A program made the translations under genes and the position numbers. Positions 33,234-42,006 of a stretch of 60,985 bases of DNA are shown piece by piece. Positions within the stretch are counted from its first letter, which is position 1; every line of letters begins with the position of its first letter. The DNA is from REEB426 sp964551975. Lineage in GTDB: Bacteria; Actinomycetota; Actinomycetes; S36-B12. A model generated the notes under the pieces. That model was not told where the DNA came from. It was given only the letters and a program-made list of their open reading frames with translations, and ran no database searches. The stretch is from assembly GCA_964551975.1 (NCBI GenBank), contig CAZKFI010000005.1, positions 1 through 60,985 on the forward strand, in the 5' to 3' direction.

Positions 33234-34269
33234 GCCGAAGCACCCGCTATTGCGGGGCTGGCGAGCAGTTGCTGAGCCACACTGAGGTAGGCAAGCGTGG
33301 ACTCAGCCCCGCAGTTCTCATTGCGCCCATCCGGTCGAAGTCCGTCGTAACCGGCACCGGCTCTGGCATCCACCATGGGCATCGCAACATCGTTGGCACC
33401 GGCGAACCAGGCAGCACCGCGTTCCACGTATCGCCACCACTCGCGTTCCCCGGTCACCATGAAGGCCGTGGCAGCAGCATCCACCAAGGCCGCAACCTCG
33501 ATTGGTTGCTGATCAAAGCCTGGTCGATCCTCACTCGGATCCCAACCGCAACTTGGAGCCACGGAGAAGAAACCCCCTGGACATTCCAGAGCAAGCAGCC
33601 ACTTCAGCAGTCGAAGTCCCTCGCGAAGCAGGAAGTCATCGTCTAGGTAGTACCCACCAAGGATCAGCACCTCGGGAATCGCGCCGTTGGCATAGCGCAG
33701 CCGCGATTCGGGCCAGGGCCACGGGTCATCACCGACAAGTCCGATGCGCAGTACTGCATCACGAAGCAGGCTGCGTGCCTGGCGATCGGNNNNNNNNNNN
33801 NNNNNNNNNNNNNNNNNNNNNNNNNNNNNNNNNNNNNNNNNNNNNNNNNNNAAGCCATAGCTCGCATGTACGGCGATCGCACTCGGGCACTGGTTTCGAA
33901 TGCACTACGTGCAGCGGCGGAGAGTGATGGTCGGTTACTTCGTGCCGCCGCACTACCCAGACCCCACAGGGCTCGACCCCAATGGTCCGCCGACGAGGGG
34001 CCCGTCGTCCATTCGGCGTTCACGTTGCGCCGATTGCGAACGAGGCCATCCTCCGCCTGTGCATCGCGCAGGAATGCCAGGCAGATATCTGCCAGGGTCT
34101 GTTGCCCTGCATCAGCATCGGGCTGGCGAGCGAGTACGAGGAGGGCGCGGGACACATCGTCAACGCAATAGCCGTGCTCACGACGTGGCTCACGCCCAGC
34201 ACAGTGCTCAAAGACGCCGATCTCATCACTAATCGACAGGAGGTGGGTGAAGCGCGGAAAGTCGGTCAT
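33230..34269 (-). CDS. Alpha/alpha-toroid carbohydrate-active-like protein (interrupted by a sequence gap)
   Basis: This gene of about 345 residues is split by 62 N. Before the gap it reads MTDFPRFTHLLSISDEIGVFEHC, REHGYCVDDVSRALLVLAR and WGRALWGLG. After the gap it continues in another frame as DRQARSLLRDAVLRI, PEVLILGGYYLDDDF and FFSVAPSCGWDP. Both parts belong to one protein; the frame break comes from an incorrect gap length. The repeated helix pairs and the HGYCVDD motif resemble the (alpha/alpha)6 toroid proteins often found with GT4 enzymes, whose activity is not established. ATG 34269 overlaps the GT4 stop (ATGA) and its stop overlaps the GH130 start (GTGA). Confidence 0.75.
33790..33851. 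other. Assembly gap of 62 N inside the toroid gene
   Basis: Scaffold gap. The reading frame differs on the two sides, so the true length is not 62 (or 62 modulo 3). Confidence 0.99.
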
Positions 34270-35471
34270 CCGCGACTCGCCCCCATGGGCACTGCCCGAT
34301 GGTTCTGGCCGGTCGGTGTCTGCACCTTTGGTGTGCGTACCGCAGAGAGCAACTCCGCGTAGCGCATGCTCACCGTGGACCACAGGAACTCCTCGCCGAT
34401 AGCGTGCGTGCGAAGTGCCAGGCTGCGCGCCAGTGCTGGATCGTCCAGCAGCTGCCGTATCGCGCGGGCAATGCCTTCCGGGTCCTTCTGACCAACTAGG
34501 AGGCCCGCACCGGAGCCCATGCCGAGGCCGGGACCCAACAGTTCTAGGGCATGCGGGAAGCGGGTGGCGATAATCGGCTTACCAGCAACAGCCGCCTCTG
34601 TCAGCACCCCCGAGGTCACCTGATCCGTAGAGTCATAGGGCAAGAGGACGATCGCTGCCGAACGAATCATGCGAGCCAGCGCATCACCGGTGAGGTAGTC
34701 ATCAATGAGATGGACGCGGTCCCAGACCCCCAAGCGCCGCGCCTGGGCCATGAGTGCGAAGCGATAGCGCTCACCCTCAGCCAGTCGCACCTTCGGATGC
34801 GTCTGGCCGGCAATGAGATATCGCAGGTTCGGATAGCGCTCATGCAGCATGGCAACGGCTTCGATACCCCACTCAATGCCCTTACCCTCGCTGAGTAGCC
34901 CCCACGTCAGTACCGTGCTGGGATCCTGTACCGGTGCTCCCGGCTCACCGCGACCGATTTCTGCAGCACCGTGCGGGATCACCTGCACGCGATCGGGATG
35001 CACGTCGTAGTGATGAATGAGATTGCGCCGACCAGTTTGGGTCATCGTCACCAAGGCCTGTGACCGCGTAATGAGCTGCTGCATGATGAAGCGCTGATGC
35101 ATGGTGGGAGCTGTAAGCACGGTATGCAACACGGTGACCACCGGACGTTTCACCCCATCGAGGATGCGCACGACCTCTTCACCGTCAGCACCCCCGAAAA
35201 TGCCGAACTCATGCTGCACAAGCACAACATCGTGATCATTGAGAGCCGCCGTAACGCCAACCAGGGGGTTATTCGTCGTGTGCGTGAACACCACTGGCGT
35301 CGGGCCAGGCTCGATTATCGGCTCTTCCTCCGCACCTACCATGCGAGCAATCCCGGTGGCGACCCCGCATTCGTGGAGACCGTGTTGCAGGGCCCGGGAG
35401 AACGTGGCAAGACCGCATTGGGTAGGTGGATAGGTGCTGAGCAGGGCAGCGGTGAAGGAGTTGGCCGTCAT
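34266..35471 (-). CDS. GT4-family glycosyltransferase
   Basis: This 401-residue GT-B fold enzyme starts MTANSFTAALLSTYPPTQCGLATFSRAL, typical of retaining GT4 enzymes (CGLA/GIAxF acceptor loop). The donor site shows the DHDVVLVQHEFGIFGG-type motif, TWGLLSEGKGIEWGIEA (C-terminal Rossmann start) and the nucleotide-sugar E-x7-E-like region LTEAAVAGKPIIATRFP. It uses a nucleotide sugar, but donor and acceptor are unknown. It is the first gene of the operon with the toroid and GH130 genes. Synthesis together with phosphorolysis suggests turnover of a mannose-containing glycan or compatible solute. Confidence 0.9.
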   Translation of the reverse strand: MTANSFTAALLSTYPPTQCGLATFSRALQHGLHECGVATGIARMVGAEEEPIIEPGPTPVVFTHTTNNPLVGVTAALNDHDVVLVQHEFGIFGGADGEEVVRILDGVKRPVVTVLHTVLTAPTMHQRFIMQQLITRSQALVTMTQTGRRNLIHHYDVHPDRVQVIPHGAAEIGRGEPGAPVQDPSTVLTWGLLSEGKGIEWGIEAVAMLHERYPNLRYLIAGQTHPKVRLAEGERYRFALMAQARRLGVWDRVHLIDDYLTGDALARMIRSAAIVLLPYDSTDQVTSGVLTEAAVAGKPIIATRFPHALELLGPGLGMGSGAGLLVGQKDPEGIARAIRQLLDDPALARSLALRTHAIGEEFLWSTVSMRYAELLSAVRTPKVQTPTGQNHRAVPMGASRG

Positions 35472-35534
35472 TTAGGCAGGCTAGGAACTGCACTGCCGTG
35501 GTTGCGACCGCTCAGCAGAGCAACCCGCGCAAAT

Positions 35535-36662
35535 TCACGCTCCGTGAGTCAAGCGTGAACCTTGCTCCAGACGTTCGCGGACGAGGTTTGGTGGCAGAGC
35601 AGGGCTGAGATGTCCGGAACGGCCACGCATATCGTTGTTGTTGATCAGCGCGTTGAGGACAGCTTCTTCCACGCATTCGACTGTGGCAGCAAAAAAGCGA
35701 TCCATTCGATTCCACGGAACGAACGTCATCTGGCGCAGTTCTTCCCCGTCGAGTGGAAAACCACTGTTCAGCGCTCCCTGATTACCGGTCGAAAACGCTA
35801 GGAAGAGATCCCCGCTGAAATGACCGCCGGTTGTTCCCGTACGTGCCAGACCCAGTGGCACGCGACGTGCCAGTGCCTGACACTGCTGCGGGAGCAGTGG
35901 CGCATCGGTCCCCACGATGGCGATGACGGACCCCGACCCTTGGGGCACGGCTCGCGCCCGATCGTGGACGAACCAATCACCAGCCAATGGATTAGGCACT
36001 GCGAGGTCGCCCATCGGCACTCCACGTACGACGAGTTCGCGACGATCGCCGAAGTTTGCCTGCACGAAGGCACCCACCGTGAACTGGGTATCCCCGAAGG
36101 GCACAATGCGAGAGGCAGTCCCGTTACCACCCTTGAAGCCGTAGCAGTTCATTCCGGTCCCACCGCCGTGGGAACCTTCAGCCACCGGACCACGTATCGC
36201 GCTGTCTATCGCTTCGGCAGCGTGTTTGGTCTGCAGGAATGGTTCGTTGATGCTGTTGAGGTAGCCATCCCAGGTCTCGGCAACTACAGGTAGCAGCCAT
36301 TCGGCCGCTAGTTCGGGCCGGTTCGTCGCAGTCCATTCAACGACACCACGGTGGATAGTTCCCACCGCGTGGGTGTTGGTGATCATGATCGGACCTGATA
36401 ATCCGCCGGTCTCAGCTATCCAGTGACAACCGGTCATCTCGCCGTTGCCGTTGAGCACATGCAAGCCGGCGGCAACGCTGGTGCCAATTCCTTGGCGCCC
36501 CAGGGGCAGGATCGCGGTCACGCCCGTTCGACAGGACTTTTCGTCCTCAGCGAAGTCTTCGATGAGCGTCACCATCCCGACCTGGACGCCGGGAATATCG
36601 GTGATGGCGTTCCATGGACCAGGCGTGCCAGGCAGCTGAACAGGAAGATCGCGAATGCGCAC
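35535..36662 (-). CDS. P1/S58-family DmpA-type aminopeptidase
   Basis: This 375-residue Ntn-hydrolase of the DmpA/BapA family is usually annotated as L-aminopeptidase D-esterase. Family motifs are ITDIPGVQVGMVTL, GTGMNCYGFKGGNGTASR and GSGSVIAIVGTDAPLLP. The Gly-Ser bond in that last motif is the expected autocleavage site, making Ser the N-terminal nucleophile of the beta chain. GTG 36662 starts MRIRDLPVQLPG; the upstream frame to 36902 is antisense noise over the EamA gene. The family hydrolyses N-terminal residues from small amides or beta-peptides. It starts 43 bp after the transporter gene stop and may be co-transcribed with it. Confidence 0.92.
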   Translation of the reverse strand: MRIRDLPVQLPGTPGPWNAITDIPGVQVGMVTLIEDFAEDEKSCRTGVTAILPLGRQGIGTSVAAGLHVLNGNGEMTGCHWIAETGGLSGPIMITNTHAVGTIHRGVVEWTATNRPELAAEWLLPVVAETWDGYLNSINEPFLQTKHAAEAIDSAIRGPVAEGSHGGGTGMNCYGFKGGNGTASRIVPFGDTQFTVGAFVQANFGDRRELVVRGVPMGDLAVPNPLAGDWFVHDRARAVPQGSGSVIAIVGTDAPLLPQQCQALARRVPLGLARTGTTGGHFSGDLFLAFSTGNQGALNSGFPLDGEELRQMTFVPWNRMDRFFAATVECVEEAVLNALINNNDMRGRSGHLSPALPPNLVRERLEQGSRLTHGA

Positions 36663-36705
36663 GGCCGGAGCGTAGCGACCATTGGTGCCTTCGGCATCGG
36701 GTGCG

Positions 36706-37545
36706 TTAGGCCGCTGTTGCCAGGAGCGCCGCGCTACCGATAGCCAGCACCACACCGACAACCTGTGCTGGCGCCAGTCGCTCGCGCAGGAACAGCCAGG
36801 CCAGGACAACCGTGGTCGCGGGATACAGCGAGCCGATGACTGCCACGATGGCCAGGAGTCCCTGCTGGGCAGCCAACTGAAAGACGCCGTTCGCCAGTGC
36901 ATCCAGGCTCCCGACGATGATCACGAGGAGCCAGGGGTACCGTGCCGGCAGTCGTACCTTCGAGGTCGCCACTAGGAACGCCACGATCACGAGCCCGGCC
37001 CACCACCGTGAGATCACCGAGGCCCACACGCCAGACTCAGTGGGAGCCGACCCGATCGTTGCAAGGAACCCACCGATTCCGATCCCACTGCCGATGGCAG
37101 TGAACAGAGTTGTCCGCGAGATCGCCAACGTCATTCCTCGCTCACGGCTAGCGAGGAACACCGCGAGCACGGCGCCCACCATCCCAACGAGGGCAGCTGG
37201 ACCCAGTCGCTCCCCGCGGGCAAGTCCGATGCTCACCGGGATGGCACCTGCCACCACGGCGCTCACCGGGGACACGATGCCCATCGGACCTTGAACTAAT
37301 GCCCGATACAGCAGCACCATCGAAACCAGACCTATCGATCCGGCAAGCACCCCCCAGAGCAGAACCTCACCACTCAACTGTCCCGGTACCACCCAGATAG
37401 CGACAACGGTCAGCACTAGGGCACCCGCCGGATAGGAGATCAGCAGCACCTGAGTGGGCCCAGCACGTCGCGAGGCAACCCCACCAAGGAAATCGGCGAC
37501 TCCCCACATGCCACTGGAAAGTGCGGCGAGGAGCGCGGCCAACAT
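36706..37545 (-). CDS. EamA/DMT-superfamily transporter
   Basis: This 279-residue protein has ten predicted helices in two EamA repeats: LAALLAALSSGMWGVADFLGG in the first and LFTAIGSGIGIGGFLATIGSA in the second. The C-terminal LYPATTVVLAWLFLRERLAPAQVVGVVLAIGSAALL is characteristic of the superfamily. Such proteins export metabolites or amino acids; the substrate is unknown. ATG 37545 (MLAALLAAL) matches family N-termini; the longer frame to 37659 lacks membrane character. It is divergent from the LuxR-type gene at 37668. Confidence 0.88.
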   Translation of the reverse strand: MLAALLAALSSGMWGVADFLGGVASRRAGPTQVLLISYPAGALVLTVVAIWVVPGQLSGEVLLWGVLAGSIGLVSMVLLYRALVQGPMGIVSPVSAVVAGAIPVSIGLARGERLGPAALVGMVGAVLAVFLASRERGMTLAISRTTLFTAIGSGIGIGGFLATIGSAPTESGVWASVISRWWAGLVIVAFLVATSKVRLPARYPWLLVIIVGSLDALANGVFQLAAQQGLLAIVAVIGSLYPATTVVLAWLFLRERLAPAQVVGVVLAIGSAALLATAA

Positions 37546-37667
37546 GTCTGTCCCATCTCGTTGTGACTGCCGCGCCAAGGGAGCGAAGGTCTGTTGAGGT
37601 GATACTGCCAGCCGATCGCAAGGAGTGTGACCTGCACCCCCGACCAGGGCGGTAGACACTCAAGCCC

Positions 37668-38534
37668 GTGGTGCAGCCAGAGGTCGTAGCCCAGACGGAA
37701 CCGGTGTCGCTGCCACGTGCGTTTCCAGCACCCATCGGCCTGATGCCACCCGGTGTCCTGCCGTCAACGGATATCCCTGAGCCATATGACCGCGAACTGG
37801 TCATTCAGATGCTGCACTACCTGATGGGGCGACCGTCTTTCGACGACATCGCTCAGCACCTTGTTCTCACTCTCACTCCCCGCCATGGCACCAAAGCCGC
37901 GCTGATCGGTGAGTGTCACCCCGACGGAACCTTGAGCGCGCTGGGCGCATTCGGACTGGTACCGACTATCACTGAGCCGCTGACCCAAGTCAGTCTGTGG
38001 GATTCCAGCCCGCTGAGTGATGCGATTCGTACCGGTCGACCGGTGCTGTGTTCACGGCGCGGCGAGGCAGCGGCACGCTACCCGTCACTGACCGTGCTGC
38101 GCGCAGTGGATGATCCGACCCTGGCCTGGCCGCTTGCTCTCCCCAGTCAGTTGGTCGGAGGAATGCAGTTGTTCTTCCATAAGGGGTTAGAAGCGCAGGC
38201 GGTGCAGCGTGATCTCACCGGTATCGGTGCAGTACTGGCGCTGTATGTGAGTTTGTTACGCCTAGGACCAACGCAGCCGACGCCCCATGAGGATCCGCGT
38301 AGGTCACCGTCCCCTTCGCGAAAGTCAGCTGAGCCGCAATCCCTTTCGAACCGTCAGCGCGCAATCCTTCACCAGGTCGCCGGGGGGCGAACAAACGCGC
38401 AGATCGCCCGTGCGCTCGGATTCAGCGAGTCCACAATCCGCCAGGAGACCATCGCGATTTATCGGGCCCTCGGTGTCTCCGACCGCCATGCCGCAGTGCG
38501 TCAGGCGAGGGCAAACGGACTCCTGACCGACTAG
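37668..38534 (+). CDS. LuxR-type HTH regulator with GAF-like N-terminal domain
   Basis: This 288-residue protein ends in LSNRQRAILHQVAGGRTNAQIARALGFSESTIRQETIAIYRAL, a LuxR/GerE HTH. The N-terminal domain (about 45-200) has a GAF-like pattern: YDRELVIQMLHYLMGRPSFDDIAQHLVLTLTP, AALIGECHPDGTLSALGAFGL and VLCSRRGEAAARYP. No receiver-domain Asp set is seen, so it is not a standard response regulator. The HTH resembles that of the protein at 20670-21449, including STI(K/R)QxxxxIxxxLG, so the two may be paralogues. Start GTG 37668 or 37671. Targets are unknown. Confidence 0.82.
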   Translation: MVQPEVVAQTEPVSLPRAFPAPIGLMPPGVLPSTDIPEPYDRELVIQMLHYLMGRPSFDDIAQHLVLTLTPRHGTKAALIGECHPDGTLSALGAFGLVPTITEPLTQVSLWDSSPLSDAIRTGRPVLCSRRGEAAARYPSLTVLRAVDDPTLAWPLALPSQLVGGMQLFFHKGLEAQAVQRDLTGIGAVLALYVSLLRLGPTQPTPHEDPRRSPSPSRKSAEPQSLSNRQRAILHQVAGGRTNAQIARALGFSESTIRQETIAIYRALGVSDRHAAVRQARANGLLTD

Positions 38535-38691
38535 GTATCGCAGTCGTCTCCATTATCAATCGTCAGTCTCCTTCTCAACACTTCACACAGTGTCCGGTCA
38601 GGACAGGTCACCGTACTCATCTGCAGTTGGTTCGTGCCAATTCCAACTTCACAGTGGTGATGTCCATGTCCAGCGAAACAAAGGAGCACTC

Positions 38692-39714
38692 ATGGCAGGT
38701 GATCGTCCTCGATCAACGAGGACTCGCGCCTCACGGGTGGGATCGGCAGCCCTGCTGTCGACTTCATCCGTGGCATTCATTGTTGGAGCGATGACAGCAA
38801 TTCCATCGACGGCTACTGCAGGTGAGGAGCCAACGGTTGTCATCTGCCACGCCACGGGTTCGGGGAGTTACATTCCGCAAACCCACACGATCGAATCCCT
38901 GCTATCGGGCGGGCACGGCGGCCACGAGGGAGACATCATCCCGCCCATCGTGGCGCCAACTGAGTCGGCAACTGGTTCGGCATCAGGGTCGGCATCAGGG
39001 TCTGCATCAGGCTCCGCCTCTGAGTCGGCGTCGGCCTCAACGCTCGGCGCCACCGGCTCTGCCTCTGCTAGCGCAAGTGCGTCGGCAAGTTCATCGGCGA
39101 GTGCGTCAAGCAGCGCATCCGGCTCTGCATCCAGCAGCGCATCCGGCTCTGCATCCAGCAGCGCATCCGGCTCTGCATCAGCCTCGCCGACGAAGTCCAA
39201 TAACGGCAATGGTGGTGGTCCTCGGTCGACCTCCGTGGTCATTCGTGCGATTGATCTCTCCGGCGGCCTGAACTGGGATACGGAAGGCCAGGCGCTTTGG
39301 AATAACGGATGCCTTGCCGCCACGTCTTCGGGAAGCGGCCCGACAGGGAGCGGTTCGCCTACCGGTGGTGGCACCACTGGTGGCGGTCCCGTGACGACGA
39401 CAAGCACGGATACGCCGACACCGACGCCGACTTCGGCTTCGGCAACGCCAACGGTCACCGTCGCTGAACCAGGCACCGGACCGTCGGCAACGCCAACGAC
39501 AACCCTGGCTGAACCAGGCGTTGGGCCTTCCGAAACGATCGGCGCCGAGCCTGGCTCCGGTCCGACCGGTGTGCCAGCTGGTGGTGGCGGCACCACTTCG
39601 GGTGTTCGCACCTGGAGTGTGGCACTCATGCTGGCCGGTGCTGTTGGCATCCTGCTTGCAGCGTTCCGCGAACTGCAGCTGCGCACTGTCGGCACTGTTG
39701 GTCGCCGGTCCTAA
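38692..39714 (+). CDS. Secreted Ser/Ala-rich cell-wall protein, candidate sortase substrate
   Basis: This 340-residue protein has an N-terminal signal sequence (about 1-44, ending TATA). A short globular segment with VVICHATGSGSYIPQTHTIES and HGGHEGD follows, then a low-complexity Ser/Ala/Gly stretch (about residues 88-165), a Pro/Thr/Gly-rich region with repeated AEPGxGP, and a C-terminal hydrophobic helix plus basic tail (VALMLAGAVGILLAAF then LRTVGTVGRRS). That tail is like a sorting signal, but no LPxTG or LAxTG is present. ATG 38692 has AAGGAG 6 nt upstream. A sortase gene follows 42 bp later, probably its dedicated enzyme. Confidence 0.8.
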   Translation: MAGDRPRSTRTRASRVGSAALLSTSSVAFIVGAMTAIPSTATAGEEPTVVICHATGSGSYIPQTHTIESLLSGGHGGHEGDIIPPIVAPTESATGSASGSASGSASGSASESASASTLGATGSASASASASASSSASASSSASGSASSSASGSASSSASGSASASPTKSNNGNGGGPRSTSVVIRAIDLSGGLNWDTEGQALWNNGCLAATSSGSGPTGSGSPTGGGTTGGGPVTTTSTDTPTPTPTSASATPTVTVAEPGTGPSATPTTTLAEPGVGPSETIGAEPGSGPTGVPAGGGGTTSGVRTWSVALMLAGAVGILLAAFRELQLRTVGTVGRRS

Positions 39715-39728
39715 CTGGATCAACGTGA

Positions 39729-39747
39729 TCAACCGTTCGTCGGTTGA
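39729..39747 (+). terminator. 7-bp stem-loop between the wall protein and sortase genes
   Basis: TCAACCG (39729-39735) pairs with CGGTTGA (39741-39747) around TTCGT. It lies 15 nt after the wall-protein stop and 10 nt before the sortase start, so it may reduce read-through or stabilise the upstream message. Confidence 0.5.
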
Positions 39748-39756
39748 GTCAACGTG

Positions 39757-40428
39757 ATGAAGCTGCGACCCTGCCCGGTAGAGGCCGTGCACGCTGCCTT
39801 GAGTGTTGTATTGCTCATTGCAGTCGGCCTCACCGCGGCAGGGTTGCAGCAGTCTGGACAGATCAGCGAACCGGAGCCCTTCGGGGATCGACTTGCCGTG
39901 ATCGGGCCGTCCCTGCAGCCTTCGACAGCAGCAAATCAAACGATCAACACAGCCCGCCCCACAAAACTTGCGATCCCGGCCCTGGGCATCAAGGCCCGCA
40001 TCATCGCGGTGGGGGTCGATGCGCAGCGCAATGTCGAGGTACCTGAGGCCATTGAAGACGTTGGCTGGTACCGATACGGCGTAACACCGGGTTCAGGTGC
40101 GGGTTCTGCGGTGCTCGTTGCGCATCGAGACGGACGCATCGGTGGAGCAGGCGTGTTCTACGACCTCGGACGACTGCGCCGAAACGATCGCATCATGGTC
40201 ACGGATAGCCGCGGACACCGGCATGAATATCGCGTGGTGGCTAGGGAAGTGGTCTCCAAGACGCGATTTGCCGTCCAGGCTGAGGACTTCTTTCAACGAA
40301 GCGGGCTCCACCGGCTCACGCTCATCACCTGCGGTGGCACGTATGAGCGATCAGCTGGCGGTTACCAGAGCAACGTCATCGTGACAGCTTTGCCTGTTAC
40401 CGGGCAACCGGGTCCGGGCAGCCGGTAA
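39757..40428 (+). CDS. Sortase (class E/F type)
   Basis: This 223-residue protein has an N-terminal membrane anchor (about 10-30) and a sortase beta-barrel. The catalytic set is visible as VAHRD (His about 123), LITCGGTYER (Cys about 192, in the usual TLxTC place) and Arg about 198. The phrase LAIPALGIKARIIAVGVDAQRNVEVPEAIEDVGWYRYGVTPG is typical of actinobacterial class F enzymes and is only marked here by position 70-113. It should link a surface protein to the cell wall. The upstream Ser/Ala-rich protein is the most likely substrate. Start ATG 39757 or GTG 39754; the 3' end overlaps the convergent protease gene by 32 bp. Confidence 0.9.
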   Translation: MKLRPCPVEAVHAALSVVLLIAVGLTAAGLQQSGQISEPEPFGDRLAVIGPSLQPSTAANQTINTARPTKLAIPALGIKARIIAVGVDAQRNVEVPEAIEDVGWYRYGVTPGSGAGSAVLVAHRDGRIGGAGVFYDLGRLRRNDRIMVTDSRGHRHEYRVVAREVVSKTRFAVQAEDFFQRSGLHRLTLITCGGTYERSAGGYQSNVIVTALPVTGQPGPGSR

Positions 40429-41117
40429 GCAGTCCGCGTACCCCTGCCCGATCCCCTGCCCCCAGGGTCAGTTGATCCGTCACGATGGGATACATGATGT
40501 TGGCCTCAAGTTGCGCATGACCAAGGCCAAGCACATGGCCGATCTCATGCACGTAGAGGCTACGCAGCGAGCGTGGATCTGACGCAGCTGCCGACCTGAC
40601 ACGGTCTGTCCGAATCAGCACGAACCCGCCAGAGATCTGCCTGGTGGAGCGGTCGACCAGAGTCGGCGCTGCATAGCCGTAGACAGTGTTCACAAATGCC
40701 GGTACGGAATCTGAGCCGCGGAACGCTATATAGATGTGTCGAGGGCGCGGCGCCCCGCGATCCAGGGGGCCAACCTGCAGTCCGGCCCCATCAACTGCGG
40801 CCATTTCCGGGCCTAGGTACCGGAAATCCAGGCCGGTGGCTGCCGACCAGGTCCGCANNNNNNNNNNCCAATTCCAATGCGCCCAGGGAACCAGGATCGA
40901 CTGACCAGGTCACTGCGCCCGCGCAGGGAGCCCAGCCTGCACCACTCAAATCGTTGATCTTGCCGGCATAGATGGAGACGTGGTCAGTAGCCACCGCAGC
41001 CGTCGAGGTCTCGTCAGCCTGCGCTGCCCTGACAGGAACAACCGCGACAGCCACGCCCAGGAAGACGGTGGCGGCAACCGTTGCCAGAACCATGCGTGCG
41101 TGCCGAGGAATATTCAC
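40397..41117 (-). CDS. Secreted matrixin-like zinc metalloprotease (interrupted by a gap)
   Basis: This gene of about 239 residues is broken by 10 N. A signal peptide (about 10-32, VLATVAATVFLGVAVAVVPVRA) is followed by a mature part with APCAGAVTWSVDPGSL. After the gap it continues as RTWSAATGLDFRYLGPE and then VHEIGHVLGLGHAQ, the metzincin zinc motif HExxHxxGxxH, with MYPIV as the Met-turn. The frame shift at the gap comes from its incorrect length. It is a small extracellular protease, perhaps for processing surface proteins. It converges on and overlaps the sortase gene by 32 bp. Start GTG 41117 or ATG 41093. Confidence 0.85.
40858..40867. other. Assembly gap of 10 N inside the metalloprotease gene
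   Basis: Scaffold gap. The protein continues on both sides but in different frames, so the real gap length is not 10. Confidence 0.99.
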
Positions 41118-41321
41118 AGCAGCAGAATGAGGGATCGGTCAATGTCCGGACAAATGACCAGTTGTTGCCGTCACTTCCCCCAGGCAACCTGCCTTACACT
41201 CCCCCCGCCCTGGCCTGCCGGACCTTTCGCTGCAACCACCTGACCTTCGACCCTGGGCTCAGGCTCTTCTTACCGGGAATGTGGAGTGATTCAACGCCCG
41301 ATTCCGGACAAGGGAGAAACG

Positions 41322-41918
41322 ATGCAGGTCACACCGCACGAAATCGATGACACCCGGCAGGCACGTAGTGCACCGCGCCGACCGCGGGCCTGGTTATTGG
41401 GGCTGATGACCGCCAGTTTGGCGACTGCGGTAGCCATCGGTGGCCAACCAGCCTCGGCAACCGCGGCAGTGCAGCCCGCTGCCTCCTTCACCTCAAACGG
41501 TGCCGTGATCGCCGATTGGTACTGGGTTCGAGATCCTGGTCAGACGGCTACCTGGACCTTCGACCTCGCACCGCTGGCAGCCGCGAAGTCGTCGAGCATC
41601 TACCTGGACGTGAATGCTCTAGTCACCAATGGCGTCAATGGCGGCTCCGGATACTCGGCCACGGGCGTGAAGTTCACGGCAAGCTGCAACGGGCAATCGC
41701 AGCTGCTCACGATGAACCTCAACAACCCCTTCAAACCACGGGATCCTGCCAACTCCGGTGGAGTTGGATACGCCTCCGCCGGATCCAGTAGTTCGGCCAT
41801 CAACCTCAAGCGCTTCCCCGGATGCACCACGCTGACGGTCAGCACCGCAGCCGGATATCCGGGTGGTCGACATATCGCCTTCAAGCAGGATTCGGCAGTC
41901 CTGGGCTTCAGTCGCTAG
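41322..41918 (+). CDS. Secreted protein of unknown function
   Basis: This 198-residue protein has a long signal sequence (about 1-50; basic RSAPRRPRAW, hydrophobic LLGLMTASLATAVAIGG, cleavage near ASATAA). The mature domain of about 145 residues appears all-beta (ATWTFDLAPLAAAKSSSIYLDVNAL, GYSATGVKFTASCNGQ), similar to a carbohydrate-binding or lectin-like sandwich. No family is recognised. Two cysteines (CNGQ and PGCTT) could pair. ATG 41322 has AGGGAG upstream and is preferred to 41286. A large hairpin lies after the stop. Confidence 0.75.
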   Translation: MQVTPHEIDDTRQARSAPRRPRAWLLGLMTASLATAVAIGGQPASATAAVQPAASFTSNGAVIADWYWVRDPGQTATWTFDLAPLAAAKSSSIYLDVNALVTNGVNGGSGYSATGVKFTASCNGQSQLLTMNLNNPFKPRDPANSGGVGYASAGSSSSAINLKRFPGCTTLTVSTAAGYPGGRHIAFKQDSAVLGFSR

Positions 41919-41943
41919 ATCAAATCAGGCGATTACCTGAGCG

Positions 41944-41999
41944 GCCGACTGCTCGATCGGAGCACCCGCACACCGGGTCGCTCCCTTCGGGCAGTCGGC
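41944..41999 (+). terminator. Long two-part hairpin after the secreted-protein gene
   Basis: The outer stem GCCGACTGC (41944-41952) pairs with GCAGTCGGC (41991-41999). An inner stem GGAGCACCCG (41959-41968) pairs with CGGGT-C-GCTCC (41974-41984) with one bulged C and loop CACAC. This 56-nt structure lies 25 nt after the stop codon and is a probable terminator or processed 3' end. Confidence 0.8.
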
Positions 42000-42006
42000 T
42001 TATGGC

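Noticed and set aside
33664..34383. Pseudogene by frameshift in the toroid gene
   Set aside because: The frame change coincides exactly with the 62-N gap and the protein continues well on both sides.
36663..36902. N-terminal extension of the DmpA-type peptidase
   Set aside because: It is a shifted-frame reading of the 3' end of the EamA transporter gene on the same strand.
38990..39185. CRISPR-like or short tandem repeat
   Set aside because: The repeats are codon-level repetition of Ser/Ala/Gly in a secreted protein with no spacer structure.
38868..39695. Large antisense frame with Asp/Glu/Ala repeats
   Set aside because: This 275-residue frame is the reverse reading of the Ser/Ala-rich gene; the sense frame has a signal peptide, ribosome site and C-terminal anchor.
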